Positions 1 to 8,556 of a DNA stretch of 64,000 bases are shown one piece after another. How positions within the stretch are numbered: the first letter of the stretch is position 1; each line of letters begins with the position of its first letter. Source of the DNA: an uncultured Oscillospiraceae bacterium (GTDB taxonomy: Bacteria; Bacillota; Clostridia; Oscillospirales; Oscillospiraceae); assembly GCA_934613505.1 (NCBI GenBank), contig CAKTTB010000004.1, positions 1-64,000 of the forward strand, given 5' to 3'. The notes under the pieces were generated by a model that worked only from the letters and a program-made list of their open reading frames with translations, made no database searches and was not told where the DNA came from. The position numbers and the translations under genes are program-made.

Positions 1-76
1 GAACACAGAAGTTAAGCTCACATGCGCCGAAGATACTTGTCGGGTGACTGACCGGGAAAATAGGTAGTGCCAACAT
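1..76 (+). rRNA. rrf: 5S ribosomal RNA, 3' part
   Basis: The window opens inside a 5S rRNA; the first bases are the conserved GAACACAGAAGTTAAGCTC loop region. Helix residues differ from the next copy in a paired way (GTC/GAC here, GCC/GGC there), so it still looks like a functional gene. The 5' end lies outside the window. It is followed at once by its own terminator. Confidence 0.9.
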
Positions 77-79
77 AGG

Positions 80-110
80 AAGAAACCTGATTTCGATCAG
101 GTTTCTTTTT
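80..110 (+). terminator. Intrinsic terminator after first 5S
   Basis: The inverted repeat AAGAAACCTGA / TCAGGTTTCTT with a six-base loop runs into T residues, so the first 5S can end separately from the second. Confidence 0.85.
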
Positions 111-114
111 TACA

Positions 115-229
115 GTCGGTGTTGATTGGCATGAGGGTCCACCTGTTCCCATACCGAACACAGAAGTTAAGCTCATGATCGTCGAAAATACTTGCCGGGC
201 GACTGGCCGGGAAAATAGGGAATGCCGAC
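115..229 (+). rRNA. rrf: 5S ribosomal RNA (second copy)
   Basis: This is a complete 5S of about 115 nt. The ends are set by the closing helix: GTCGGTGTT at 115-123 pairs with AATGCCGAC at 221-229, including G-U pairs. The conserved CCATACCGAACACAGAAG segment is present. It differs from the upstream copy at many stem positions, so it is a divergent paralogue rather than a recent duplicate. Confidence 0.92.
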
Positions 230-231
230 AT

Positions 232-308
232 GAAACGCAGCTCGCATATGCGGGCTGTGTTTTTACGATATGACAAAACGGGAAGGCCGTACAGCCTTCC
301 CGTTTTTC
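232..308 (+). terminator. Tandem terminators between rRNA and galE
   Basis: Two hairpins occur. At about 233-264, ACGCAGCTCGC / GCGGGCTGTGT is followed by TTTTT. At 275-307 a strong symmetrical stem, AAAACGGGAAGGC / GCCTTCCCGTTTT, can end both the rRNA operon and the convergent galE gene. Confidence 0.85.
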
Positions 309-309
309 G

Positions 310-1317
310 TTAATATCCAGACGGATTTTTGGTCTGCCAGTTCCAGCTGTCGCGGCACATGTCGGCAAGCGTCTTTTTTGCTTCCCAGCCAAGGACCTTC
401 GTTGCCTTCGCGACGTCGGCGTAAACAGTAGCGAGATCACCGGCCCGGCGCGGGCCGATCTCATAGGGGACCGGAATGTGGTTTACGGACGAAAACGTGT
501 TGACCAGCTCCAGAACACTGACGCCATGGCCGGTGCCGAGATTGAAAATCTCGCAGCCGGTGTGCGACTGGGCATAGCGGAGCGCGCACAGATGCCCCTC
601 GGCCAGATCGACGACGTGGATATAATCGCGGACGCCGGTGCCGTCGGGCGTGTCGTAGTCATTGCCGAAGACGGTCAGCTTTTCGCGTCGGCCGATGGCG
701 ACCTGCGTGATATACGGCATCAGATTATTCGGAATGCCATTTGGATTTTCGCCGATCAGGCCGGACGGATGCGCGCCGATGGGATTAAAGTAACGGAGCA
801 GGACAACGGACAGCTCCGGGTCTGCCTGACAGGCGGACTTGAGGATCTCTTCGATCATAAACTTTGTCCAGCCGTATGGGTTGGAGCAGCCGCCGGCCGG
901 CATGGTCTCCAGCAGCGGCGCAGGCTGATCGCCATAGACCGTCGCGGAGGAGGAGAACACGAACCGGTGACAGCCGTGCGCGCGCATGGCCTCCAGAATG
1001 CTCAGCGTGGAGTCAAGATTGTTGCGGTAGTAGAGCAGCGGCTTCCCGACGGATTCGCCGACGGCCTTGAGCCCTGCGAAGTGGATGACGGCGGAAATAT
1101 CAAAATCACGGAAGAGCTGGTTCATGGCAGCTCTGTCGCAGCAGTCCGCGCGGATCAGCGACGGATGCTTGTCCGTGATCGCAACAAGGCGATCGAGAAC
1201 CTTCAAGGAGCTGTTGCAGAAATTATCAACAATAATAATATCCTCATCCGCATCCAGCAGCGCCAGCGCCGTATGGCTGCCGATAAAACCGGCGCCGCCG
1301 GTCAAAAGAATTGCCAT
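310..1317 (-). CDS. galE: UDP-glucose 4-epimerase
   Basis: The enzyme interconverts UDP-glucose and UDP-galactose with tightly bound NAD, feeding galactose use (Leloir pathway) and cell-surface glycans. The 335 residues match the usual GalE length of about 330-340. The N-terminal Rossmann motif TGGAGFIGSH (residues 6-15) binds NAD; the SSSATVYG segment and YGWTK (around residue 147) supply the catalytic Ser and the Tyr-x-x-x-Lys pair. It stands alone, convergent to the 5S genes, with its own promoter at 1350-1378 and an AGGAGG site 8 bases before the ATG. Confidence 0.96.
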   Translation of the reverse strand: MAILLTGGAGFIGSHTALALLDADEDIIIVDNFCNSSLKVLDRLVAITDKHPSLIRADCCDRAAMNQLFRDFDISAVIHFAGLKAVGESVGKPLLYYRNNLDSTLSILEAMRAHGCHRFVFSSSATVYGDQPAPLLETMPAGGCSNPYGWTKFMIEEILKSACQADPELSVVLLRYFNPIGAHPSGLIGENPNGIPNNLMPYITQVAIGRREKLTVFGNDYDTPDGTGVRDYIHVVDLAEGHLCALRYAQSHTGCEIFNLGTGHGVSVLELVNTFSSVNHIPVPYEIGPRRAGDLATVYADVAKATKVLGWEAKKTLADMCRDSWNWQTKNPSGY

Positions 1318-1349
1318 GGAACAGCCTCCTGTGTCAGAACTTCAGAGGA

Positions 1350-1378
1350 AGTATATCATGATTGGGAAAAAAGTGCAA
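1350..1378 (-). promoter_or_regulatory. galE promoter
   Basis: On the minus strand, -35 TTGCAC (1373-1378) and -10 TATACT (1350-1355) are separated by 17 bases, about 30 bases before the galE start. Confidence 0.7.
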
Positions 1379-1393
1379 GAGAGGACGCTGCGC

Positions 1394-1491
1394 GGAGGTG
1401 CCCGAGCGGAGAGAAGATTGAGAGGGTAACCCGTGACCGCCAAGACCCTCTCAGTCGCCTGCGGCGACAGCTCTCCCAGAGAGAGCCAAGG
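1394..1491. repeat. Diverged copy of the LTR-like CTTGGCTCTCCC element
   Basis: The right half (CCCTCTCAGTCGCCTGCGGCGACAG and a terminal AGAGAGAGCCAAG at 1436-1490) is well preserved. The left half (GGAGGTGCCCGAGCGGAG...GAGAGGGTAAC) is eroded. It belongs to the family seen at 27569-27880, 30946-31189, 31261-31724 and 36784-36905. The 547-bp gap between galE and tdk otherwise holds only promoters and one perfect hairpin; I see no gene in it. Confidence 0.75.
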
Positions 1492-1710
1492 GGGCGGTGC
1501 GAATACGTACAATTTAGCATATTTCGATGGTACCTGCTATTGACTGCACCTATTCAAAGGCAATATACAGCAAGTTTGATGCCTGCACCTACGGGCGGCG
1601 CGTACCAAAGTGTCCGTATTGTGACTCAATGCGATTGCAGAAACCTTCAAATTAGTTTTTACCTAAAGCGCACTGCGGCACAAGCCCCGTACCCCACGCA
1701 CTCTTTTCTC

Positions 1711-1744
1711 CCCAATCTTTTCTCTTGCGAGAGAAAAGATTGGG
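1711..1744. repeat. Perfect 15-bp hairpin upstream of tdk
   Basis: CCCAATCTTTTCTCT pairs perfectly with AGAGAAAAGATTGGG around a TGCG loop. No T-run follows on either strand, so it is not a standard terminator. It may be the core of a second repeat family or a transcript-stabilising stem. Confidence 0.6.
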
Positions 1745-1803
1745 CCGTCGGAGACACGTGCCCTCTGCACGGATTTCCCATGGCGAAAATCGTGAAATCC
1801 CTC

Positions 1804-1832
1804 TTCCAAAAGGGCGGAGAAATTGGTATAAT
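1804..1832 (+). promoter_or_regulatory. Promoter of the tdk-deo-cdd operon
   Basis: A perfect -10 TATAAT (1827-1832) lies 17 bases after a weak -35 TTCCAA (1804-1809), some 32 bases before tdk. Confidence 0.55.
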
Positions 1833-1864
1833 AAACAACACCCCATAGAAGAAGGGATGACATC

Positions 1865-2479
1865 ATGGCAAAGCTGTATTTCAAGTACGGAGCGATGGGC
1901 TCCAGCAAGACGGCGACGGCGCTGATCACCAAGTATAATTATGAAGAGCGCGGCATGCGCGTCTGGCTGATGAAGCCGGCCGCCGACCGGCGGGACGGAG
2001 AATTTACCCTGCGCTCGCGCATCGGCCTGACGGCGCAGTGCGAGGCGATCTCCCCGGAGTGCGACCTGCGGGAACGGTACGCCGCGCATGACAAGGTCGA
2101 TGTGATCATCGTCGACGAGTGCCAGTTCATGACCGGCGAGCAGATCGACCAGCTGCGGGAGCTTGTGGACCGCGAGAATCTGCCGGTCCTCTGCTTCGGC
2201 CTGCGGACGGATTTCCAGACGAAGCTCTTCCCCGGCAGCCGGAGGCTTTTCGAGCTGGCGGATTCGATCACCGAGATCAAAACCATCTGCGACTGCGGGC
2301 GCAAGGCCACGACCAACGCCCGTATCAGCCCGGACGGCTATGTGATCACCGAGGGCGATCAGGTCTTCCTGGGCGGCAATGACAGCTATATCGCCATGTG
2401 CCATAAATGCTATCAGGACTATATTAAAGAACATAGAAAGGTGGAACTACTCCATGGAACTGAAAGAGATCCTCAGTAA
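1865..2479 (+). CDS. tdk: Thymidine kinase, type II
   Basis: Phosphorylates thymidine with ATP in pyrimidine salvage. The 204-residue protein has the Walker A loop GAMGSSKT near residue 9, the DECQF Walker B/catalytic segment near residue 83, and a C-terminal zinc-binding lasso with CDCG and CHKC cysteine pairs, as in type II TK. The ATG at 1865 follows AGAAGGGATG with suitable spacing. It is the first gene of a nucleoside operon, and its last 26 bases overlap deoC, implying coupled translation. Confidence 0.96.
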   Translation: MAKLYFKYGAMGSSKTATALITKYNYEERGMRVWLMKPAADRRDGEFTLRSRIGLTAQCEAISPECDLRERYAAHDKVDVIIVDECQFMTGEQIDQLRELVDRENLPVLCFGLRTDFQTKLFPGSRRLFELADSITEIKTICDCGRKATTNARISPDGYVITEGDQVFLGGNDSYIAMCHKCYQDYIKEHRKVELLHGTERDPQ

Positions 2480-3119
2480 GGTCGACCATACGCTGCTGAC
2501 GCAGGCGGCGACCTGGGCCGAGATCAAGGTGATCTGCGACGACGGCATGAAATACCAGACGGCCTCCGTCTGTATTCCGGCCTCCTATGTCAAGCAGGCC
2601 AAGGATTACGTGGGCGACAAGCTCACGATCTGCACCGTCATCGGCTTCCCGAACGGCTACGACACCACGAAGGCCAAGTGCTTTGAGGCGTCGGACGCCG
2701 TAGAAAACGGCGCGGACGAGGTCGATATGGTCATCAATATCGGCTGGGTCAAGGATCAGCGCTGGGATGACCTGCTGGCCGAGATCAAGGCCGTCAAGGC
2801 AGCCTGCCACGGTAAGCTCCTGAAGGTCATCATTGAGACCTGCTTGCTGACTGACGACGAGAAGATCAAGATGTGCGAGATCGTCTCCGATTCCGGTGCG
2901 GACTTCATCAAGACCTCGACCGGCTTCTCGACTGGCGGCGCGACATTCCACGATATCGAGCTGTTTGCCAAGCATCTGAAGCCCGGCGTGCGGATCAAGG
3001 CCTCCGGCGGCATCTCTTCTCTGGAGGATGCGGAAAAGTTCATCGAGCTTGGAGCTTCCCGCCTCGGCACCAGCCGCGTGGTGAAGATCGTCAAAAAGCA
3101 GGAAGCGGAGCAGAAGTAA
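2454..3119 (+). CDS. deoC: Deoxyribose-phosphate aldolase
   Basis: Cleaves 2-deoxyribose 5-phosphate to glyceraldehyde 3-phosphate and acetaldehyde, the last step of deoxynucleoside breakdown. It has 221 residues, normal for DeoC. The Schiff-base lysine lies in the KTSTGF segment (around residue 155), with a second lysine-bearing strand LLKVIIET. I start at 2454, inside the end of tdk, because AAAGGTGG lies just upstream and the preceding in-frame residues are tdk-coding. Confidence 0.95.
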   Translation: MELKEILSKVDHTLLTQAATWAEIKVICDDGMKYQTASVCIPASYVKQAKDYVGDKLTICTVIGFPNGYDTTKAKCFEASDAVENGADEVDMVINIGWVKDQRWDDLLAEIKAVKAACHGKLLKVIIETCLLTDDEKIKMCEIVSDSGADFIKTSTGFSTGGATFHDIELFAKHLKPGVRIKASGGISSLEDAEKFIELGASRLGTSRVVKIVKKQEAEQK

Positions 3120-3165
3120 GAATATCGGCGCCTGCCCGCGCATATATTTGGAAAGGGGATACAAC

Positions 3166-3909
3166 ATGGCAAATTATCCGACTCCGCACATCAGCGCCAA
3201 ACCCGGCGATTTCGGTCAGACGGTTCTCATGCCGGGCGATCCGCTGCGCGCAAAATTCATTGCGGAAAACTTTTTGGAAAATCCGGTACTCGTCAATAAC
3301 GTCCGCGGCGTGCAGGGCTATACCGGCCTGTATCATGGTACCCGCGTATCGGTCATGGCTTCCGGTATGGGCATGCCGTCCATCGGCATCTACTCGTGGG
3401 AGCTGTATACGGTCTTCGGCGTGGAGAACATCATACGCATCGGCTCGACCGGCGCCATGCAGGAGAAGATCAACCTGCGCGACATCGTCATCGGCCAGGG
3501 CGCCTGCACCGACTCCAACTGGGCCAGCCAGTATCATCTGGCCGGCACATTTGCGCCGATCGCGGATTATCACATGCTGGAGACCTGCGTGGAGACGGCC
3601 AAGAAGCTGCAGCTCCCGTATCACGTCGGCAATCTGCTGTCCTCCGACCGTTTCTACGGCGACGACGAAGATATGACTGGCGGCTGGATCGCGAACAACG
3701 GCTGGGGCAAGATGGGCGTGCTGGCCGTAGAGATGGAGGCGGCTGCGCTCTATATGAACGCCGCGCGCACGGGCAAGCATGCGCTTGCCATCTGCACCGT
3801 CTCCGACCATCTGCTGCGGGAGGAAAACTGCACGGCGGAAGAGCGGCAGAACGGCTTTACCAACATGATGAAGCTCGCGCTGGAAACAGCGGTCAAACTG
3901 GAGAAGTGA
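3166..3909 (+). CDS. deoD: Purine-nucleoside phosphorylase, DeoD type
   Basis: Phosphorolyses purine (deoxy)nucleosides to base and (deoxy)ribose 1-phosphate. The 247-residue protein shows the DeoD N-terminus TPHISA, the phosphate loop MPGDPLRAKF, the VMASGMGMPSIGIYS segment, the EMEAAAL nucleoside-binding motif and a SDH (Ser-Asp) near the C-terminus. GAAAGGGG precedes the ATG at 3166. It sits 46 bases after deoC and 4 bases before deoB, so ribose 1-phosphate can pass straight to DeoB. Confidence 0.95.
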   Translation: MANYPTPHISAKPGDFGQTVLMPGDPLRAKFIAENFLENPVLVNNVRGVQGYTGLYHGTRVSVMASGMGMPSIGIYSWELYTVFGVENIIRIGSTGAMQEKINLRDIVIGQGACTDSNWASQYHLAGTFAPIADYHMLETCVETAKKLQLPYHVGNLLSSDRFYGDDEDMTGGWIANNGWGKMGVLAVEMEAAALYMNAARTGKHALAICTVSDHLLREENCTAEERQNGFTNMMKLALETAVKLEK

Positions 3910-3913
3910 GAGC

Positions 3914-5080
3914 ATGAAACGCGTCTTTGTAATTGTACTCGATTCCTGCGGCATCGGCTTTGAGCCGGACGCCGCGGACTTCGGCGACGTCGGGGCCAAC
4001 ACGCTGCACACGTGCAGCCTGTCGCCGGAATTTCATATGGACAATCTGATCTCCATGGGCCTTGGCAGCCTCGACGGTGTGGACTATCTGCCGAAGACGG
4101 ACAAGCCCGCCGCGGCGCTCGCGCGATTGCAGGAACTCTCGCGCGGCAAGGACACGACCATCGGCCATTGGGAGATCGCGGGCATCGTCTCGCCGCAGCC
4201 GCTGCCGACATTCCCGGGCGGCTTCCCGGAGGAGATCCTGAAGCCCTTCCGCGAGCAGACCGGGCGCGGCGTCCTGTGCAACAAGCCCTATTCCGGCACG
4301 GAGGTCATCAAGGACTATGGCCGCGAGCATGTGGCGACCGGCGATCTGATCGTCTATACCTCCGCCGATTCCGTGTTCCAGATCGCGGCACATGAATCGG
4401 TCGTTCCGCCGGAGCAGCTGTATGCATACTGCCGCATCGCGCGCAAGCTCCTGCGCGGCAAATATGGCGTCGGCCGCGTCATTGCCCGCCCGTTCGAGGG
4501 AGAATGGCCGTTCAGCCGCACGCCGCGGCGGCACGATTTCTCGCTGGAGCCGCCGGAGAAGACGATGCTGGACGCCGTCAAGGACGCGGGACAGGACGTG
4601 ATCGCCGTCGGCAAGATCCACGATATCTTCGCCGGCGAGGGCATGACGGAGTTCACCTATACGACCGGTAACACCGACGGCCTGCAGAAAACACTCGCGC
4701 TGGCGGACCGGGAGTTCCGCGGCCTGTGCTTCGTCAATCTGGTCGATTTTGACATGCTCTATGGCCATCGCCGCAACCCGGACGGGTATGCAAAGGCGCT
4801 GCATGAGTTTGACGACTGGCTGCCCGGCTTTTTGCAGAAGCTCGGGGACGAGGACTGCGTGATCATCACCGCCGACCACGGCTGCGACCCCGGTTATCTG
4901 AAGCACACCGACCACACGCGCGAGTATATCCCGATGATCGCGCTGGGCAAAAAGATCCGCCCGGTCAATCTCGGCACGCGGGCCGGCTTCTGCGACATCG
5001 CCGCGACGGTGACGCAGCTTCTGGGCGTCCCGTTCCAGACGCCGGGCAAGAGCTTTGCAGATGAGATCGTAACTGCGTGA
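3914..5080 (+). CDS. deoB: Phosphopentomutase
   Basis: Converts (deoxy)ribose 1-phosphate to the 5-phosphate, linking DeoD to DeoC. It has 388 residues, normal for DeoB of the alkaline-phosphatase superfamily. Metal ligands appear at VLDSCGIG (residues 8-15), in ADHGCDP and in HTDHTREY near the C-terminus; GHWEIAG carries the phosphoacceptor Thr region. Fifth-base spacing after deoD argues for one transcript. Confidence 0.96.
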   Translation: MKRVFVIVLDSCGIGFEPDAADFGDVGANTLHTCSLSPEFHMDNLISMGLGSLDGVDYLPKTDKPAAALARLQELSRGKDTTIGHWEIAGIVSPQPLPTFPGGFPEEILKPFREQTGRGVLCNKPYSGTEVIKDYGREHVATGDLIVYTSADSVFQIAAHESVVPPEQLYAYCRIARKLLRGKYGVGRVIARPFEGEWPFSRTPRRHDFSLEPPEKTMLDAVKDAGQDVIAVGKIHDIFAGEGMTEFTYTTGNTDGLQKTLALADREFRGLCFVNLVDFDMLYGHRRNPDGYAKALHEFDDWLPGFLQKLGDEDCVIITADHGCDPGYLKHTDHTREYIPMIALGKKIRPVNLGTRAGFCDIAATVTQLLGVPFQTPGKSFADEIVTA

Positions 5081-5093
5081 CAGGAGGGAGTAT

Positions 5094-5507
5094 ATGATGA
5101 CGCCAGAAGCATTGGTGCAGGAGGCCCTGCAGGCTTTGCAGAATGCCTACGTGCCGTATTCCGGCTTCAAGGTCGGCGCGGCGCTGCTGACGAAGGGCGG
5201 GACGGTCTACCGCGGGTGCAACATCGAAAACGCGGCCTACGGCCCGTCCAACTGCGCGGAGCGCACCGCCATTTTCAAGGCCGTTTCCGAGGGCGAGCGG
5301 GAGTTCGCCGCCATCGCGGTCGTCGGCGGCAAGGACGGCGTGGTCACGGATATTTTCCCGCCCTGCGGCGTCTGCCGGCAGGTCATGCAGGAGTTCTGCG
5401 GGCCGGAGTTCCCGATCTATATGGGCCGCGGCGACGGCAGCTACGTGGCCGTCCGCCTGGAAGACCTGCTTCCGTATGGATTCACGGCGGAAAAGTATAT
5501 GAAATAA
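5094..5507 (+). CDS. cdd: Cytidine deaminase
   Basis: Hydrolytically deaminates cytidine and deoxycytidine to the uridine forms. The 137-residue tetrameric-type enzyme has zinc ligands in NCAERTA (around residue 54) and PPCGVCRQ (around residue 88). Two adjacent ATGs exist (5094 and 5097); both follow AGGAGGGAG, so the exact start is uncertain by one residue. It is the last gene of the nucleoside operon. Confidence 0.95.
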   Translation: MMTPEALVQEALQALQNAYVPYSGFKVGAALLTKGGTVYRGCNIENAAYGPSNCAERTAIFKAVSEGEREFAAIAVVGGKDGVVTDIFPPCGVCRQVMQEFCGPEFPIYMGRGDGSYVAVRLEDLLPYGFTAEKYMK

Positions 5508-5554
5508 GCAGAGCCCCGCACGCGGCTGAGAGGCAAGGAAGGCCTGTGCAAAAT

Positions 5555-5640
5555 CAAATGATACAGAAACAGGCACAGCAGATCATTCTGCTGTGCCTGT
5601 TAACTGTCTCATGCGGCCCGCGCATTCGTGTGCGGGGGAT
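5555..5640. repeat. Hairpin element with a second copy at 36920
   Basis: AACAGGCACAGCAG (5568-5581) pairs with CTGCTGTGCCTGTT (5588-5601) and probably terminates the cdd operon. About 70 bp, including the following TGTCTCATGCGGCCCGCGCATTC, recur at 36920-36985 with roughly 80% identity by eye. Both copies lie directly behind the 3' end of a minus-strand gene. Confidence 0.65.
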
Positions 5641-5642
5641 TT

Positions 5643-7007
5643 TTACTTCATGAATTTCTGGATCAGATGCAGCTTTTTTTCGGAATAGGGGTGGTAGCGC
5701 ATCGGGAGGTCGAGCCAGGTGGATTTTTTGACGATACTGCGTGCGTGGGTAAAGGTCTCGAAGCTCTTTTTTCCGTGATAGCTGCCCATCCCGCTGTGAC
5801 CGACGCCGCCGAAGGGCATGTGCGTGGTGGCCAGATGGATGATGGTGTCGTTGATGCAGCCGCCGCCGAAGGAGCAGGAATCAAGCACGCGCCGCTCCGT
5901 CTGCCGGTCGGATGTGAACAGGTACAGGGCGAGCGGCTTTTCCCGGCTGCGGATAAAGGCGATCGCCTCGTCCAGCCGGTCGTAGCACAGCATCGGCAGG
6001 AGCGGCCCGAAGATCTCCTCCTGCATGACGGGGCTGTCCGGGCTGACATCGTCCAGAAGCGTCGGCGCGACAAAGCGCGTGGCTGTGTCCGTCTGGCCGC
6101 CGAGAACGGCGTTCTGGCCCTCCAGAAGGTGCTTCACGCGGGCAAAGTGCTTTTCCGAGGCGATGACCGGCATCTCGTCCATATTCCCGTCCGGGAAAAA
6201 CTCCTGCAGCGCCTGCCGGTAAGCATCGACAAAAGCGTCCTTGACTGACCGCTGGATCAGCAGATAGTCCGGCTCCACGCATGTCTGGCCGGCGTTCAGG
6301 ACCTTACCGAACGCGATGCGCCGCGCGGCCAGCTTCAGATCGGCGGTCTCGTCGACGATGACGGGGCTTTTTCCGCCCAGCTCCAGCGTGACGGGCGTCA
6401 GATGCTTCGCAGCCGCTTCCATGACGACCTTGCCGACGGCGACGCTGCCGGTAAAGAAGATCGTGTCGAACCGCTGCGCCAGAAGTGCGCTGTTTTCCGC
6501 ACGCCCGCCCTCGATGACAGCAATGTACTGCGGCTCAAAGGTCTGGGCGATGATCTTTGCAATGGCCGCGCTGGTCGCCGGGGCATAGGCCGACGGCTTC
6601 AGAACGGCGCAGTTGCCGCCCGAGATCGCGCCCACCAGCGGCGACAGGCACAGCTGCACCGGGTAGTTCCACGGCGCGATGATCAGCGCCACGCCGTACG
6701 GCTCTGGCGAGACGAAGCTTTTTGCGTGGAACTGCGCCAGCGGCGTCGGGACGGTGCGCTCGCGTATCCAGCTGCGCAGATGCTTCAGATGGAAGCGCAC
6801 TTCCTCCAGTACTATGCCGGTCTCGCACATGTAGACCTCCATCGGCGCTTTGCGGAAATCGCTGTACATGGCGCTCTCCAGCAGCGCTTCATTGTCCTGC
6901 AGCGCGCGTTGGAGCTTACGCAGCTGCGCCAGACGAAATTCCAGCGGCCGGGTCGCGCCGGTCTCAAAATAGGCCCGCTGGGCGCAGACGAGTTCTTCAG
7001 TGTTCAT
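5643..7007 (-). CDS. Aldehyde dehydrogenase, class 3-like
   Basis: NAD(P)-dependent oxidation of an aldehyde to the acid. The 454 residues fit the ALDH3/YwdH branch. Visible are the LELGGKSP motif with the general-base Glu, the catalytic Cys in NAGQTCVEPDY, and EEIFGPLLP. I start at 7007 because AAAAGGAG lies 7 bases upstream. It is the last gene of the SDR-PHP-rhaB operon, so it may oxidise lactaldehyde or another aldehyde from deoxy-sugar breakdown; that substrate is inferred from context only. Confidence 0.88.
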   Translation of the reverse strand: MNTEELVCAQRAYFETGATRPLEFRLAQLRKLQRALQDNEALLESAMYSDFRKAPMEVYMCETGIVLEEVRFHLKHLRSWIRERTVPTPLAQFHAKSFVSPEPYGVALIIAPWNYPVQLCLSPLVGAISGGNCAVLKPSAYAPATSAAIAKIIAQTFEPQYIAVIEGGRAENSALLAQRFDTIFFTGSVAVGKVVMEAAAKHLTPVTLELGGKSPVIVDETADLKLAARRIAFGKVLNAGQTCVEPDYLLIQRSVKDAFVDAYRQALQEFFPDGNMDEMPVIASEKHFARVKHLLEGQNAVLGGQTDTATRFVAPTLLDDVSPDSPVMQEEIFGPLLPMLCYDRLDEAIAFIRSREKPLALYLFTSDRQTERRVLDSCSFGGGCINDTIIHLATTHMPFGGVGHSGMGSYHGKKSFETFTHARSIVKKSTWLDLPMRYHPYSEKKLHLIQKFMK

Positions 7008-7025
7008 GAGAAAGCTCCTTTTGCA

Positions 7026-7052
7026 AGCCGCCGGAAGCCATGCTTCCGGCGG
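7026..7052. repeat. Intra-operon hairpin between rhaB and ALDH
   Basis: GCCGCCGGAAGC pairs perfectly with GCTTCCGGCGGC around a 3-base loop. In the direction of transcription no U-run follows, so an RNA-processing or 3'-stabilising role is more likely than termination. Confidence 0.55.
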
Positions 7053-7065
7053 CGGTTCGTTTGTA

Positions 7066-8532
7066 TTACAGATGGTCGAAGCGCAGAAGCGTCTGATAGG
7101 CGGCTTCCCACTGCGGCGTGTGGTGCGGCTGATAGGTCTCGACGGCCTCCGACCGGCGGACGACGGCGCGCAGCTCGGCAAGAGAGCCGATATCGCCCAG
7201 CGCCATGGCCTGCGTCAGAAGGTTGCCGATGGCCGCACCCTCGACCGGGCCGGTGATGACCGGGCGATCGATGGAATCCGCTGCAAACTGGTTCAGAAGC
7301 TTGTTCTGGCCGCCGCCGCCGACGATGTTCAGCGTGTCGATGCGCTGTCCCTTGATCTCCTCCAGCCGCTCGAGCGCCCAGCGGTATTTGAGCGCCAGCG
7401 ACTCATAGATGCAGCGGGCGATCTGGCCGACGCTCTGCGGCTCCGGCTGGCCGGTGCGGCGGGCGAAGGCCTGAATTTTCTCGCTCATCCGGCCGCCGGC
7501 GAAAAATTCGCCGTAGCACGGGTCGATCACGGTCCGGAACGGCTCGGCCTGCTGTGCCTGCACGACGATCTCGTCCCAGCTGATCGGGCCGGACTGCTTC
7601 TGCCACTGCCGGCGGCACTCCTGAATGAGCCAGAGACCCATAATGTTGCTCAGCGGGCAGAAGCCGCCCTGCGCGTTTCCTTCGTTGGAGAAGCCTGCGT
7701 CGCGGACGGCGTCGGTCAGGATCGGGTGATCCGTCTCCACGCCGAACAGCGACCATGTGCCGGACGAGCAGAAGGCAAAGCTGCCTGTGCCGGGGATCGC
7801 GGCCAGCGCGGACGCCGTATCGTGCGTGCCGACGGCGGCGAAGTTCGCCTGATTGATGCCCAGCTCCGCAGCCAGCTCCGGCCGGAGTTTGCCGCGCAGC
7901 ATGCCCGCACGGTCGATGGGTGTGAACATCTTTTCGGGCAGACCGAAGTCACGGATGGTCCGCCAGTCCCAGCCACGTGTCGTGGGATTGTAAAGCATGG
8001 TGGTCGTGACCTCGGTGTATTCCGATTTTTTCTCACCCGTCAGGAAGAAGCCCAGAAGATCGGGCATCAGCAGCATGGTCTCGGCGTTTTCCAGCGCGGG
8101 ATCGCCCTCGCGCTTGCGCCGGTAAAGCTGATAGAGCGTGTTGAAATTGGCCTGCGCGATGCCGCTGCGGGCGAAGAGCGTCGGGAAGGGGACGACGGCG
8201 TGCGCCGCGTCCATATCCGTGTCCAGAGACAGACGGTACGAGCGGGGATTGGACAGCAGCTGGTCGTTTCGGTCCAGCAGGCCGTAATCCACGCCCCATG
8301 TGTCGATGCCGAAGCAGTCCAGCTCGCCGATGTCCGCCTGCCTGAAGGCCAGAAAGCCCTTTTTCAGCTGGTCATAGAGATACGGCAGATCCCAGTAGAA
8401 CACGCCGTTCAGCTCGATATAGTTGTTTTCGAACCGGTGCAGCTCGCGCATGGTGATTTTCTCACCGTCAAACTGCCCGAGGATGGCGCGGCCGTTGCTC
8501 GCGCCGAGGTCGAACGCCAGAAGATTTCTCAT
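7066..8532 (-). CDS. rhaB: Rhamnulokinase
   Basis: Phosphorylates L-rhamnulose to rhamnulose 1-phosphate. It has 488 residues of the FGGY kinase fold: N-terminal ATPase loop AFDLGASNGR (residues 6-15), the YGLLDRND and GTHDTASA segments, and NIVGGGGQNKLLNQ in the C-terminal adenine-binding domain. Its neighbours are a PHP protein and an SDR; no rhamnose isomerase or rhamnulose-phosphate aldolase is visible in the window. Confidence 0.93.
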   Translation of the reverse strand: MRNLLAFDLGASNGRAILGQFDGEKITMRELHRFENNYIELNGVFYWDLPYLYDQLKKGFLAFRQADIGELDCFGIDTWGVDYGLLDRNDQLLSNPRSYRLSLDTDMDAAHAVVPFPTLFARSGIAQANFNTLYQLYRRKREGDPALENAETMLLMPDLLGFFLTGEKKSEYTEVTTTMLYNPTTRGWDWRTIRDFGLPEKMFTPIDRAGMLRGKLRPELAAELGINQANFAAVGTHDTASALAAIPGTGSFAFCSSGTWSLFGVETDHPILTDAVRDAGFSNEGNAQGGFCPLSNIMGLWLIQECRRQWQKQSGPISWDEIVVQAQQAEPFRTVIDPCYGEFFAGGRMSEKIQAFARRTGQPEPQSVGQIARCIYESLALKYRWALERLEEIKGQRIDTLNIVGGGGQNKLLNQFAADSIDRPVITGPVEGAAIGNLLTQAMALGDIGSLAELRAVVRRSEAVETYQPHHTPQWEAAYQTLLRFDHL

Positions 8533-8556
8533 GGTGTCATGCCCTTTCCGTTCCGG

